A stretch of 64,000 nt of DNA from Chitinophagaceae bacterium (lineage in GTDB: Bacteria > Bacteroidota > Bacteroidia > Chitinophagales > Chitinophagaceae), in assembly GCA_022843585.1 (NCBI GenBank), contig JALHNJ010000006.1, forward strand, positions 62,001 to 126,000. The letters are read 5' to 3'. A model generated the notes under the pieces. That model did no database searches and was not told the DNA's origin. It worked only from the letters and a program-made list of their open reading frames with translations. A program made the position numbers and the translations under genes. This document shows, piece after piece, positions 8,330 through 16,264 of the stretch. Positions within the stretch are counted from its first letter, which is position 1; the number at the start of each line of letters is the position of its first letter.

Positions 8330-10897
8330 ATGAAAAGTAGTTTTATAACACTGTGTTGCCTTTTTCTTGTATTTGCAGCCACAAGCCAGCAAATAACAGG
8401 AGAAAAATTATCTGCCAATACTTTTGCATTGGGCAATATTGTTATTTGTGTGGACAAAGATGATACTTCATTGGTTAATTTGGCAGCTGGGTTTTTACAA
8501 AAAGATATTGAAGCAATTACCGGTAACAAACCAATACTACAGTCCAGTCTTCCGAATAAAGCAACTACAGTTATAATAATTGGTTCGCTGGAGAAATCAT
8601 CCCTTATCCAGGCAGTGGCAAAAACAAATAAAATAAAAACGGTTTCGCTAACTAATAAATGGGAAGCTTACTCTATTCAAACCATTAGCAATCCTTTTAG
8701 TGGCATTTCAAATGCAATTGTTATTACAGGCAGCGATAGAAGAGGAATCGCCTATGGTGTATTTGAATTATCAAAACAAATCGGTGTATCGCCCTGGTAT
8801 TGGTGGGCAGACGTACCTGTTAAAAAGAAAGAAACGATCTACATTAAGAAAAATATTTCTATTACTGATTTACCCAAGGTAAAATACCGTGGCATTTTTA
8901 TCAATGATGAAGCTCCTGCGCTGTCCAATTGGAGCAAATCAACATTCGGCGGCTTTAATCATAAATTTTATGAGAAGGTTTTTGAATTGATATTGCGTTT
9001 GAAAGGAAATTATATCTGGCCTGCCATGTGGGGTAATGCGTTTTATGATGATGATTCTTTGAATATAAAAGCAGCAGATGAATACGGTATTGTGATCGGC
9101 ACTTCTCACCACGAGCCTCTAATGAGAGCACATGATGAATGGAGAAGATATGGTAACAAACAAAAATGGAATTATGACAGTACCGAAAAAGGATTAAAAG
9201 AATTTTGGAAAAGCGGTATGGAGAGAGCCTGGAATGAAAAGATTGTGAGTGTAGGAATGAGAGGCGATGGTGATGAACCCATGTCGAGAGAAACAGCAAC
9301 AGCACTGTTAGAAAGAATTGTAAAAGATCAGCGGGAAATTATTGCAGATGTTACCAGCAAACCTGCTTCCCAAACGCCACAGTTATGGGCTTTATATAAG
9401 GAGGTACAAGACTATTATGATAAAGGCATGCGGGTGCCAGATGATGTTACACTTTTATTGTGTGATGACAACTGGGGCAACTTAAGAAAACTACCAAAGC
9501 TTACCGATGCGCCAAGAAAAGGTGGCTACGGAATTTATTATCATTTTGATTATGTAGGTGGTCCAAGAAATTATAAATGGCTAAATACAAATCCGCTTCC
9601 AAGAATATGGGAACAAATGCACCTGGCATGGGAATATAAAGCCAGGGAAATTTGGATTGTAAATGTAGGCGACATTAAGCCAATGGAATTCCCTATCTCT
9701 TTCTTTTTAGATTATGCATGGAACCCGGAGAAGATTGGAGCAGGTGATTTGCAAAAGTATTCACAACAATGGTCAGCAGGTAATTTTGGTAAAGCATATG
9801 CAAAAGAAATTGCAGACTTGTTGGCTAGTTATGCAAAATACAATGGGCGAAGAAAACCTGAACTGCTTGATGCAAATACCTATAGTTTAAATTATAATGA
9901 ATGGAACAATGTTGTAACTGAATACAACAATTTACTTGTAAGGGCAGAAAAAGTAAACAGCCAACTACCATCTCAATACCGGGATGCTTTCTTTCAATTG
10001 GTACTACACCCTATAAAAGCCTGTGCTAATCTGAATGAAATGTATTACAATGTGGCACTTAACAAAGAAGCTTATAAAAACAAATGGGCAGAAGCCAATG
10101 AGTATGCAGGTAAAGTAAATCAACTATACATGAACGATTCATTGATCACACTTGCATACCATCAATTGAACAATGGCAAGTGGAATCATATTATGAGCCA
10201 GACACATATTGGCTATACTTATTGGCAACAACCTGTAAAGCAAAAAATGCCTGAAGTAAAATATGTCTCAAATGATTCTATTATTAAAAATAAAAATTTT
10301 GGCATAACGGATGTAATTGTTGCCAAAGTTCCTAACGATGTAAAAGGAAATGTCTTTTACGAGGAAGAAGAAAGTGGAGTTTCAATAGCAGCAAATCACT
10401 TCACCAAAGCAATTAACAGTAAAGGAATTACCTGGAAAATTTTACCTGACCATGGAAGAACAGGCTCAGCTATTACCAGTTTTCCGGTTACTGCCAATCA
10501 ACAAATACCGGGTGGCTCATCAGCACATCTTCAATATGAGATTTATACTTATAGTAAAGACAATGTAACCATAAATTGTTATTTCTCACCTACCTTAAAT
10601 TTTTATAATGCTGTAGAAGGTTTGCAATATGCCATTTCAATTGATGATGAGACACCGCAAATTTTCAGCATCAACAAAGAAGATAAAAACAGCATCAGTG
10701 GTATCTGGAACAAATGGGTGGCAGAAAGTATAATCATTAAATCAAGCAAACACAAAATATTGAAACCGGGTAAGCATATTGTAAAATATTGGGTAGTGAG
10801 TCCGGCTGTGGTATTGCAAAAAATAGTATTGGATTTTGGAGGCGTAAAACAAAGTTATCTAGGTCCACCTGAAACATTGTATCAACAGAAAAAATAA
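8330..10897 (+). CDS. GH115 alpha-glucuronidase
   Basis: An 855-residue exported protein (signal peptide MKSSFITLCCLFLVFAATSQ). The open frame extends back into the SDR gene, but the ATG at 8330 gives a clean signal peptide and a 10-base gap. The GH115 pattern is plain: an N-terminal alpha/beta domain (VIIIGSLEKSS, GSDRRGIAYGVFELS), then PKVKYRGIFINDEAP, LKGNYIWPAMWGNAF, GIVIGTSHHEPLMR, GMRGDGDEPMS, and LLLCDDNWGNLRKLP. A C-terminal beta-rich module ends at about residue 850. GH115 enzymes remove (4-O-methyl-)glucuronic acid from internal xylose residues of intact glucuronoxylan, complementing GH67, which needs chain ends. Transcribed with the surrounding xylan genes; the GH10 start follows after 4 bases. 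Confidence 0.94.
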   Translation: MKSSFITLCCLFLVFAATSQQITGEKLSANTFALGNIVICVDKDDTSLVNLAAGFLQKDIEAITGNKPILQSSLPNKATTVIIIGSLEKSSLIQAVAKTNKIKTVSLTNKWEAYSIQTISNPFSGISNAIVITGSDRRGIAYGVFELSKQIGVSPWYWWADVPVKKKETIYIKKNISITDLPKVKYRGIFINDEAPALSNWSKSTFGGFNHKFYEKVFELILRLKGNYIWPAMWGNAFYDDDSLNIKAADEYGIVIGTSHHEPLMRAHDEWRRYGNKQKWNYDSTEKGLKEFWKSGMERAWNEKIVSVGMRGDGDEPMSRETATALLERIVKDQREIIADVTSKPASQTPQLWALYKEVQDYYDKGMRVPDDVTLLLCDDNWGNLRKLPKLTDAPRKGGYGIYYHFDYVGGPRNYKWLNTNPLPRIWEQMHLAWEYKAREIWIVNVGDIKPMEFPISFFLDYAWNPEKIGAGDLQKYSQQWSAGNFGKAYAKEIADLLASYAKYNGRRKPELLDANTYSLNYNEWNNVVTEYNNLLVRAEKVNSQLPSQYRDAFFQLVLHPIKACANLNEMYYNVALNKEAYKNKWAEANEYAGKVNQLYMNDSLITLAYHQLNNGKWNHIMSQTHIGYTYWQQPVKQKMPEVKYVSNDSIIKNKNFGITDVIVAKVPNDVKGNVFYEEEESGVSIAANHFTKAINSKGITWKILPDHGRTGSAITSFPVTANQQIPGGSSAHLQYEIYTYSKDNVTINCYFSPTLNFYNAVEGLQYAISIDDETPQIFSINKEDKNSISGIWNKWVAESIIIKSSKHKILKPGKHIVKYWVVSPAVVLQKIVLDFGGVKQSYLGPPETLYQQKK

Positions 10898-10901
10898 AAT
10901 A

Positions 10902-12044
10902 ATGATAAAGCGATTATTTATTCCGGCCCTATGCGGCATTAGTTTATTGCTGGCCTCTTGCGCCAGCAGTCAAAAAAACTTAGGGGCACCATCAATGCCT
11001 TCTTTAACTTCTTTAAAGGAGGTTTTTAAAAATGACTTCGCCATCGGTACTGCTTTAAATACCGCACAAATTGAAGAAAGGGATCCGAAAGTCGATGCAT
11101 TGATAAAACAACAATTTAATTCCGCCACTCCGGAAAATATTATGAAGGCAGAGCTCATTCACCCACAGTGGGATAAATATGATTTTACCATAGCTGATAA
11201 AATGATTGAGTACGGAAAAAAGAACAATATCAAGATCAATGGGCATACACTTGTCTGGCATAGCCAGTTACCGGCTTTTGCAAGAAATATTAAAAATGTG
11301 GATTCGTTCAATACCTTTTTCACCAATCACATCAATACCGTAGCTGGTCGTTACAGCGGAAAAATATTTTCCTGGGATGTGGTGAACGAAGCACTGAATG
11401 AGGATGGCACCATGCGTAAATCTATTTTCTTAGATAGACTGGGCGACAACTTTGTAACTGAAGCTTTCCGGTTAGCAGCAGTTGCATCACCCAATACTGA
11501 ACTTTATTATAACGACTATAATAATGAGCAACCAGCAAAACGGGCAGGATGTATTGCATTAGTGAAGAAAGTACAGGCGGCGGGAGTTCGTATTGATGGC
11601 GTAGGTATTCAAGGACATTGGCATGCAGGCAAGGTTCCATTCAAAGATATTGAAGCAAGTATTTTGGAATACTCGGCATTGGGATTAAAAGTAATGTTCA
11701 CAGAAGTGGACATTGAAGTGTTACCCAGAAATTTTTCAGGAGCTGATGTAAGTCAGCGGATGAAAGAAGACCCCTCATTAAATCCATACGTTAACGGACT
11801 ACCAGATAGTGTACAACAACAATTAGCCAATGATTATGCAGCCTTGTTCAATCTTTTCTTAAAACACAAAGACAAAATAACAAGAGTAACTTTCTGGGGT
11901 GTAGATGATGGTCAAAGTTGGTTGAATGGGTGGCCGGTTAGAGGAAGAACCAATCATCCGTTATTATTTGACAGAGCATTACAACCAAAACCAGCATTTT
12001 ACAAAGTGATAGAAACAAAAAAGAACGAAAAAAAAGGATTCTGA
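10902..12044 (+). CDS. GH10 endo-beta-1,4-xylanase, lipoprotein
   Basis: A 380-residue GH10 enzyme with a lipoprotein signal (LLLASC, Cys about residue 20), so probably membrane-anchored, possibly at the cell surface. Motifs run in GH10 order: FNSATPENIMKAE, NGHTLVWHSQLPAF, the acid/base WDVVNEAL (Glu163), ELYYNDYNNE, DGVGIQGHWH, the nucleophile FTEVDIEVL (Glu268), and TFWGVDDGQSWL. It cleaves the xylan backbone to xylo-oligosaccharides. No carbohydrate-binding insert is seen. A second GH10 lipoprotein lies 16 kb downstream in the same operon. It has the same architecture but has clearly diverged, so the pair may differ in product size or location. Followed after 19 bases by the GPH transporter gene. 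Confidence 0.95.
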   Translation: MIKRLFIPALCGISLLLASCASSQKNLGAPSMPSLTSLKEVFKNDFAIGTALNTAQIEERDPKVDALIKQQFNSATPENIMKAELIHPQWDKYDFTIADKMIEYGKKNNIKINGHTLVWHSQLPAFARNIKNVDSFNTFFTNHINTVAGRYSGKIFSWDVVNEALNEDGTMRKSIFLDRLGDNFVTEAFRLAAVASPNTELYYNDYNNEQPAKRAGCIALVKKVQAAGVRIDGVGIQGHWHAGKVPFKDIEASILEYSALGLKVMFTEVDIEVLPRNFSGADVSQRMKEDPSLNPYVNGLPDSVQQQLANDYAALFNLFLKHKDKITRVTFWGVDDGQSWLNGWPVRGRTNHPLLFDRALQPKPAFYKVIETKKNEKKGF

Positions 12045-12063
12045 TTTTTAAACAATCTACACC

Positions 12064-13506
12064 ATGAGTACAAATGCTTCCCAGAAATTAACGGTATTTG
12101 AAAAGATAGGATATAGCCTTGGCGATTTAGCAGCTAACCTTGTATTTCAAACACTGGTAACATACCTAGCTTATTTCTACACTGATATTTACGGTCTGGA
12201 TGCAAAACATGCTTCTGCAATAACACTTACAGTCGGACTTATTGCTGCCTTTGCATTTAATCCAATAGTTGGTGCTTTGGCAGACAGAACCAATTCGAGG
12301 TGGGGAAAATTCAGACCGTGGATATTGTGGACAGCCATTCCGCTGGGTGTAATTGCATTGCTTGCATTCAGTACTCCCGATTTTTCTTATAAAGGCAAAG
12401 TGATTTACGCAGTTGTAACTTATACTTTACTCCTTTTATTTTATGCAGCAAACAACCTCCCTTACTCTGCATTAAGTGGTGTAATTACCGGCGACATGAA
12501 AGAACGGAACAGCATGTCGGCCTATCGTTTTGTTGCGGTAATGTTTGCTCAATTTTTTGTACAGGTTTTTATGTACTCGATCATTATCTCTGCCGGCAAT
12601 GGCGATAAAGCAGCTGGTATTGAAAAAGTGATGACCTGGCTGGCCATTATAGGAACGGTTATGCTGATCATAACTTTTCTAACCACTAAAGAAAGAATTG
12701 TTCCAAAGCCTGAACAAAAATCAAGTTTGAGTGAAGACTTAGGTGATTTGAAAAAGAACAAGCCTTGGTTCATTATGTTGCTTTTAACCACCCTTGTATT
12801 TATTACATTAGCCATGAAGGGCGGCGGATATGTTTATTATTTCGAAAACTTTGTAGATAAAGAAAGTCTTACCCAATTTATTATTCCTGTTACCAATGCT
12901 TTATCAGGAATAGGCATGAATTTCTTTGGAGAAGATCCTGTATCAGCAGGCTTTGGACTTTTCAATGCCGGTGGAATCTTATTCATGATAATTGGTATCA
13001 CCTTATCAAAACCTTTAGCAGATAAATACGGTAAAAGAGATGTATTTGGTATCGCACTGGTCATCTCCACATTTTTTATTCTTATTTTCTATTTTTTTCC
13101 TGCTAAATCAACCGGATTAATGTTTGCCTCGCAAATATTGCACGGGTTTTTCTATGGCATTACCATTCCATTATTATGGGCTATGATAGCAGATGTAGCC
13201 GATTACAGCGAATGGAAAAACAATCGTAGAGCTACTGCAATTATTTTCTCAGCGATGATGGTGGGTTTAAAAGCGGGATTGACTATTGGAAGCTCATTAC
13301 TAACCTGGATATTGGGAATTTACGATTATATACCAAACAGTACCAGTGGCCAAACAGCAACAGCCGTAAATGCATCCAAACTGTTAGTGAGCATTTACCC
13401 AGCTATTCCATTTTTAGTGGGTGCTGCTTTACTTTTCTTTTATAAGATCAATAAAAAAATGGAAGTACAGATTGAAAGCGATTTAAGACAACGTCGTAGT
13501 GCCTAA
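12064..13506 (+). CDS. GPH-family glycoside:cation symporter (probable xyloside importer)
   Basis: A 480-residue inner-membrane protein with about 12 hydrophobic segments. Family signatures of glycoside-pentoside-hexuronide transporters are visible: KIGYSLGDLAANLVFQ at the N-terminus, the loop FNPIVGALADRTNSRWGKFRPWI between helices 2 and 3, NNLPYSALSGVITGD, and IADVADYSEWKNNRRATA near the C-terminus. Such proteins import oligosaccharides or xylosides with Na+ or H+. The next gene encodes a GH43 without a signal peptide, the usual partner that hydrolyses the imported xyloside in the cytoplasm. This gives the locus a cytoplasmic pentose branch in addition to the oxidative branch proposed for the genes at 23366-30770. 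The true substrate is inferred from context. Confidence 0.9.
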   Translation: MSTNASQKLTVFEKIGYSLGDLAANLVFQTLVTYLAYFYTDIYGLDAKHASAITLTVGLIAAFAFNPIVGALADRTNSRWGKFRPWILWTAIPLGVIALLAFSTPDFSYKGKVIYAVVTYTLLLLFYAANNLPYSALSGVITGDMKERNSMSAYRFVAVMFAQFFVQVFMYSIIISAGNGDKAAGIEKVMTWLAIIGTVMLIITFLTTKERIVPKPEQKSSLSEDLGDLKKNKPWFIMLLLTTLVFITLAMKGGGYVYYFENFVDKESLTQFIIPVTNALSGIGMNFFGEDPVSAGFGLFNAGGILFMIIGITLSKPLADKYGKRDVFGIALVISTFFILIFYFFPAKSTGLMFASQILHGFFYGITIPLLWAMIADVADYSEWKNNRRATAIIFSAMMVGLKAGLTIGSSLLTWILGIYDYIPNSTSGQTATAVNASKLLVSIYPAIPFLVGAALLFFYKINKKMEVQIESDLRQRRSA

Positions 13507-13541
13507 CTTAAAACTTATTACTTACAACCTATAACAAAGTC

Positions 13542-14582
13542 ATGCCAGAAGATCCGATTGACCATATTGATTTTGACAAGTTGAAATATCGTGCCGTTTC
13601 ACAGCCGCTTATAAAAGATATTTATACAGCAGATCCATCAGCCCATGTTTTCAATGGCAAAATTTATATCTATCCATCGCATGATATCGATGCCGGTGAT
13701 GCGTTTGATGATTTGGGAAGTCATTTCGCCATGGAAGATTATCATGTACTATCCATGGACTCTCCACAAAGCGAAGCGATTGATAATGGTGTTGCCCTTC
13801 ATGTTAAAGATGTACCCTGGGCCAATAAACAAATGTGGGCTCCCGATGCTGCTGAGAAAGACGGCACTTATTATTTATTCTTTCCGGCAAAAGATCATGA
13901 TGACATCTTTCGTATTGGAGTAGCCACAAGCAAATCACCAGTTGGTCCTTTTACCCCACAACCCGAAGCTATCAAAGGAAGTTTTTCTATTGATCCGGCT
14001 GTGTTTATTGACGATGATGGTAATTACTATATGTACTTTGGCGGTATTTGGGGTGGCCAGTTACAACGCTGGAGAACGGGCAGTTTTAAAAGCCAACAAC
14101 CCGAAAGTCCTGTTGCTTTTTTACCTAAAGACAACGAACCGGCTTTGTGCGCAAAGGTTGTAAAGCTATCCAATGATCTGCTGGGATTTACTGAGACACC
14201 GAAGAATTTGATCATCACTGACGAAAATGGAAGTCCCTTGCTTGCCGGAGATACTGATCGACGCTTCTTTGAAGCAAGTTGGATGCATAAATACAATGGC
14301 AAATATTATTTCTCGTATTCCACAGGGGATACGCATTTCATCTGTTATGCAATTGGCGATAATCCATACGGCCCTTTCAAATATGCTGGAAGAATTTTAA
14401 ACCCTGTTGTAGGCTGGACCTCTCACCATTCAATTTGCGAATTTGATAACAAGTGGTACTTATTTTATCATGACTCCAGTTTATCAAAAGGTATTACACA
14501 TTTAAGAAGTGTAAAAGTTACCGAAATAACTTACGATGAAAATGGTTTCATTCATACAATAGATCCTTATAAACCGGAATAA
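13542..14582 (+). CDS. GH43 beta-xylosidase/arabinofuranosidase, cytoplasmic
   Basis: A 346-residue single-domain GH43 protein with no signal peptide (starts MPEDPIDHIDFDK), hence cytoplasmic. The five-bladed propeller catalytic residues can be placed: the general base Asp in YTADPSAH, the modulating Asp in FSIDPAVFIDDDG, and the acid Glu in RRFFEASWMHK. It also has WAPDAAEKDGTYYLFFPA, a conserved family segment. It probably splits xylose or arabinose from short oligosaccharides delivered by the GPH symporter encoded 35 bases upstream. It lacks the C-terminal beta-sandwich found in the next GH43, so it is a different subfamily and not a local duplication. Substrate specificity cannot be told from sequence by eye. 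Confidence 0.9.
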   Translation: MPEDPIDHIDFDKLKYRAVSQPLIKDIYTADPSAHVFNGKIYIYPSHDIDAGDAFDDLGSHFAMEDYHVLSMDSPQSEAIDNGVALHVKDVPWANKQMWAPDAAEKDGTYYLFFPAKDHDDIFRIGVATSKSPVGPFTPQPEAIKGSFSIDPAVFIDDDGNYYMYFGGIWGGQLQRWRTGSFKSQQPESPVAFLPKDNEPALCAKVVKLSNDLLGFTETPKNLIITDENGSPLLAGDTDRRFFEASWMHKYNGKYYFSYSTGDTHFICYAIGDNPYGPFKYAGRILNPVVGWTSHHSICEFDNKWYLFYHDSSLSKGITHLRSVKVTEITYDENGFIHTIDPYKPE

Positions 14583-14586
14583 CTAA

Positions 14587-16248
14587 ATGACGAATACCAT
14601 GATGAAAAAATATTTTTTGGTAAGCTTACTATGTATTTCATTGATGAGTACAAGAGCACAATCATTCCAAAATCCTATACTCGCTGGTTACTACCCCGAT
14701 CCGAGTATTTGCCGGGCAGGGGATGATTATTATATCGTCAATTCATCATTCGCCTATTATCCCGGCCTTCCGCTGTTTCATAGCAAAGATTTACTGAACT
14801 GGAAACAAATTGGTTATGCATTAAACAGACCTGAACAATTAAACCTTGACAGTGCAGGAGTTTCAAGAGGATTGTTTGCTCCTGCTATCAGCTATCATAA
14901 CGGAACATTTTATATTGTTTGCACCGAAGTAAGCAAGCTGGGTAATTTTGTTGTTACTGCAAAAGATCCCAAAGGCCCCTGGAGCAATCCGGTTAAACTA
15001 CCGCAGGTAAATGGCATTGACCCTTCTTTATTTTTTGACGATAATGGGAAATCGTATATCGTATTCAATAGTATTCCTCCCGATAATATTTCCAAGCATG
15101 ATGGACATCGTACAATACGGATGTTCGAATTTGATGCAGTCAATCTCAAAGTAACAGGCGAGGAAAAATTATTGATCAATGGCGGCACTGATATGGCCAA
15201 AAAACCAGTCTGGATAGAAGGCCCACATTTCATTAAAAAAGATGGTTGGTATTATTTGATTTGTGCAGAAGGTGGTACAGGTTACAATCATTCTGAAGTT
15301 GTGTTCAGAAGCAAATCACCAGAAGGGCCTTTTGTTTCCTATGAAAAGAATCCTATTCTAACTCAACGTCAGCTAGATCCAACAAGAAAGAATCCGATCA
15401 CAACCGCAGGACATGCAGATTTTGTAGAAGGTAAAGATGGAAAATGGTGGGGCATATTCTTAGGCTGTCGTCCTTATGAAGGAGATTTTTATAATACCGG
15501 AAGAGAAACTTTTATGGCCCCTGTGGTTTGGAAAGATGGCTGGCCTGAATTTGAATTAGGGGGTGATGAAATAAAATACTCCTACCCCATCAATGCAATT
15601 GCTGAAACGAAAAGAGAACCGTTCAATGGCAATTATCTTTTCCGGGATGATTTCAATAGCAATAATTTAAACATCCGCTACCAATTTCTACGAACAGTTC
15701 GCAGTGAATGGTATAATCTTACTAATAAACCCGGTACACTCTCACTAAATCTACGACCGGAAACTTGTGCCGGAAAAGGGAATCCATCCTTTGTAGGATT
15801 TCATCAGCCACATCTCAAAGGACATGCAGCTACGTCATTAAACTTTATTCCCGAATCAGATAATGAGAAAGCCGGGTTATTATTATTTCAAAATGAAAAA
15901 ACATACTATTACCTGTGTAAATCAATAAAGGAGGGGGAACCGGTAGTAGAGCTGTATAAAGGAGTTGAACTGGTTACAAGTAAAACAATAAGCAGCAAAA
16001 TCAAAAAAGATATATTCTTTAAAATAGAAGCCAAAGGAGATAAGTATACCTTTTATTATGCGACTAAAAAAAATAAATGGCAACTACTCTTAGAGAATGC
16101 TGATGCAAAATACCTGAGTACAAAATCAGCCGGTGGATTTGTTGGTTGTATATACAGTATGTACGCCACCTCCAACAATAAACCATCTAATACCAAAGCT
16201 GCCTATAATTGGTTTGAAGTAAAAAATGATGACGATGTTTATAAATAA
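14587..16248 (+). CDS. GH43 beta-xylosidase with C-terminal beta-sandwich, exported
   Basis: A 553-residue exported GH43. The signal peptide is MMKKYFLVSLLCISLMSTRAQ; the first ATG (14587) is kept, but the ATGs at 14599 and 14602 are equally good starts. The catalytic domain (about residues 25-320) shows the base Asp in YYPDPSI, the second Asp in GIDPSLFFDD, and the acid Glu in WIEGPHFIKK. The C-terminal 200 residues (FRDDFNSNNLNIRYQFLR through YNWFEVKND) form the DUF1349/XynB-type beta-sandwich typical of GH43 beta-xylosidases. Together with the GH3 enzyme it would trim xylo-oligosaccharides in the periplasm. It starts 4 bases after the previous GH43 and ends 16 bases before the GH3 start. 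Confidence 0.92.
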   Translation: MTNTMMKKYFLVSLLCISLMSTRAQSFQNPILAGYYPDPSICRAGDDYYIVNSSFAYYPGLPLFHSKDLLNWKQIGYALNRPEQLNLDSAGVSRGLFAPAISYHNGTFYIVCTEVSKLGNFVVTAKDPKGPWSNPVKLPQVNGIDPSLFFDDNGKSYIVFNSIPPDNISKHDGHRTIRMFEFDAVNLKVTGEEKLLINGGTDMAKKPVWIEGPHFIKKDGWYYLICAEGGTGYNHSEVVFRSKSPEGPFVSYEKNPILTQRQLDPTRKNPITTAGHADFVEGKDGKWWGIFLGCRPYEGDFYNTGRETFMAPVVWKDGWPEFELGGDEIKYSYPINAIAETKREPFNGNYLFRDDFNSNNLNIRYQFLRTVRSEWYNLTNKPGTLSLNLRPETCAGKGNPSFVGFHQPHLKGHAATSLNFIPESDNEKAGLLLFQNEKTYYYLCKSIKEGEPVVELYKGVELVTSKTISSKIKKDIFFKIEAKGDKYTFYYATKKNKWQLLLENADAKYLSTKSAGGFVGCIYSMYATSNNKPSNTKAAYNWFEVKNDDDVYK

Positions 16249-16264
16249 ACCTCTTTATCGATAT

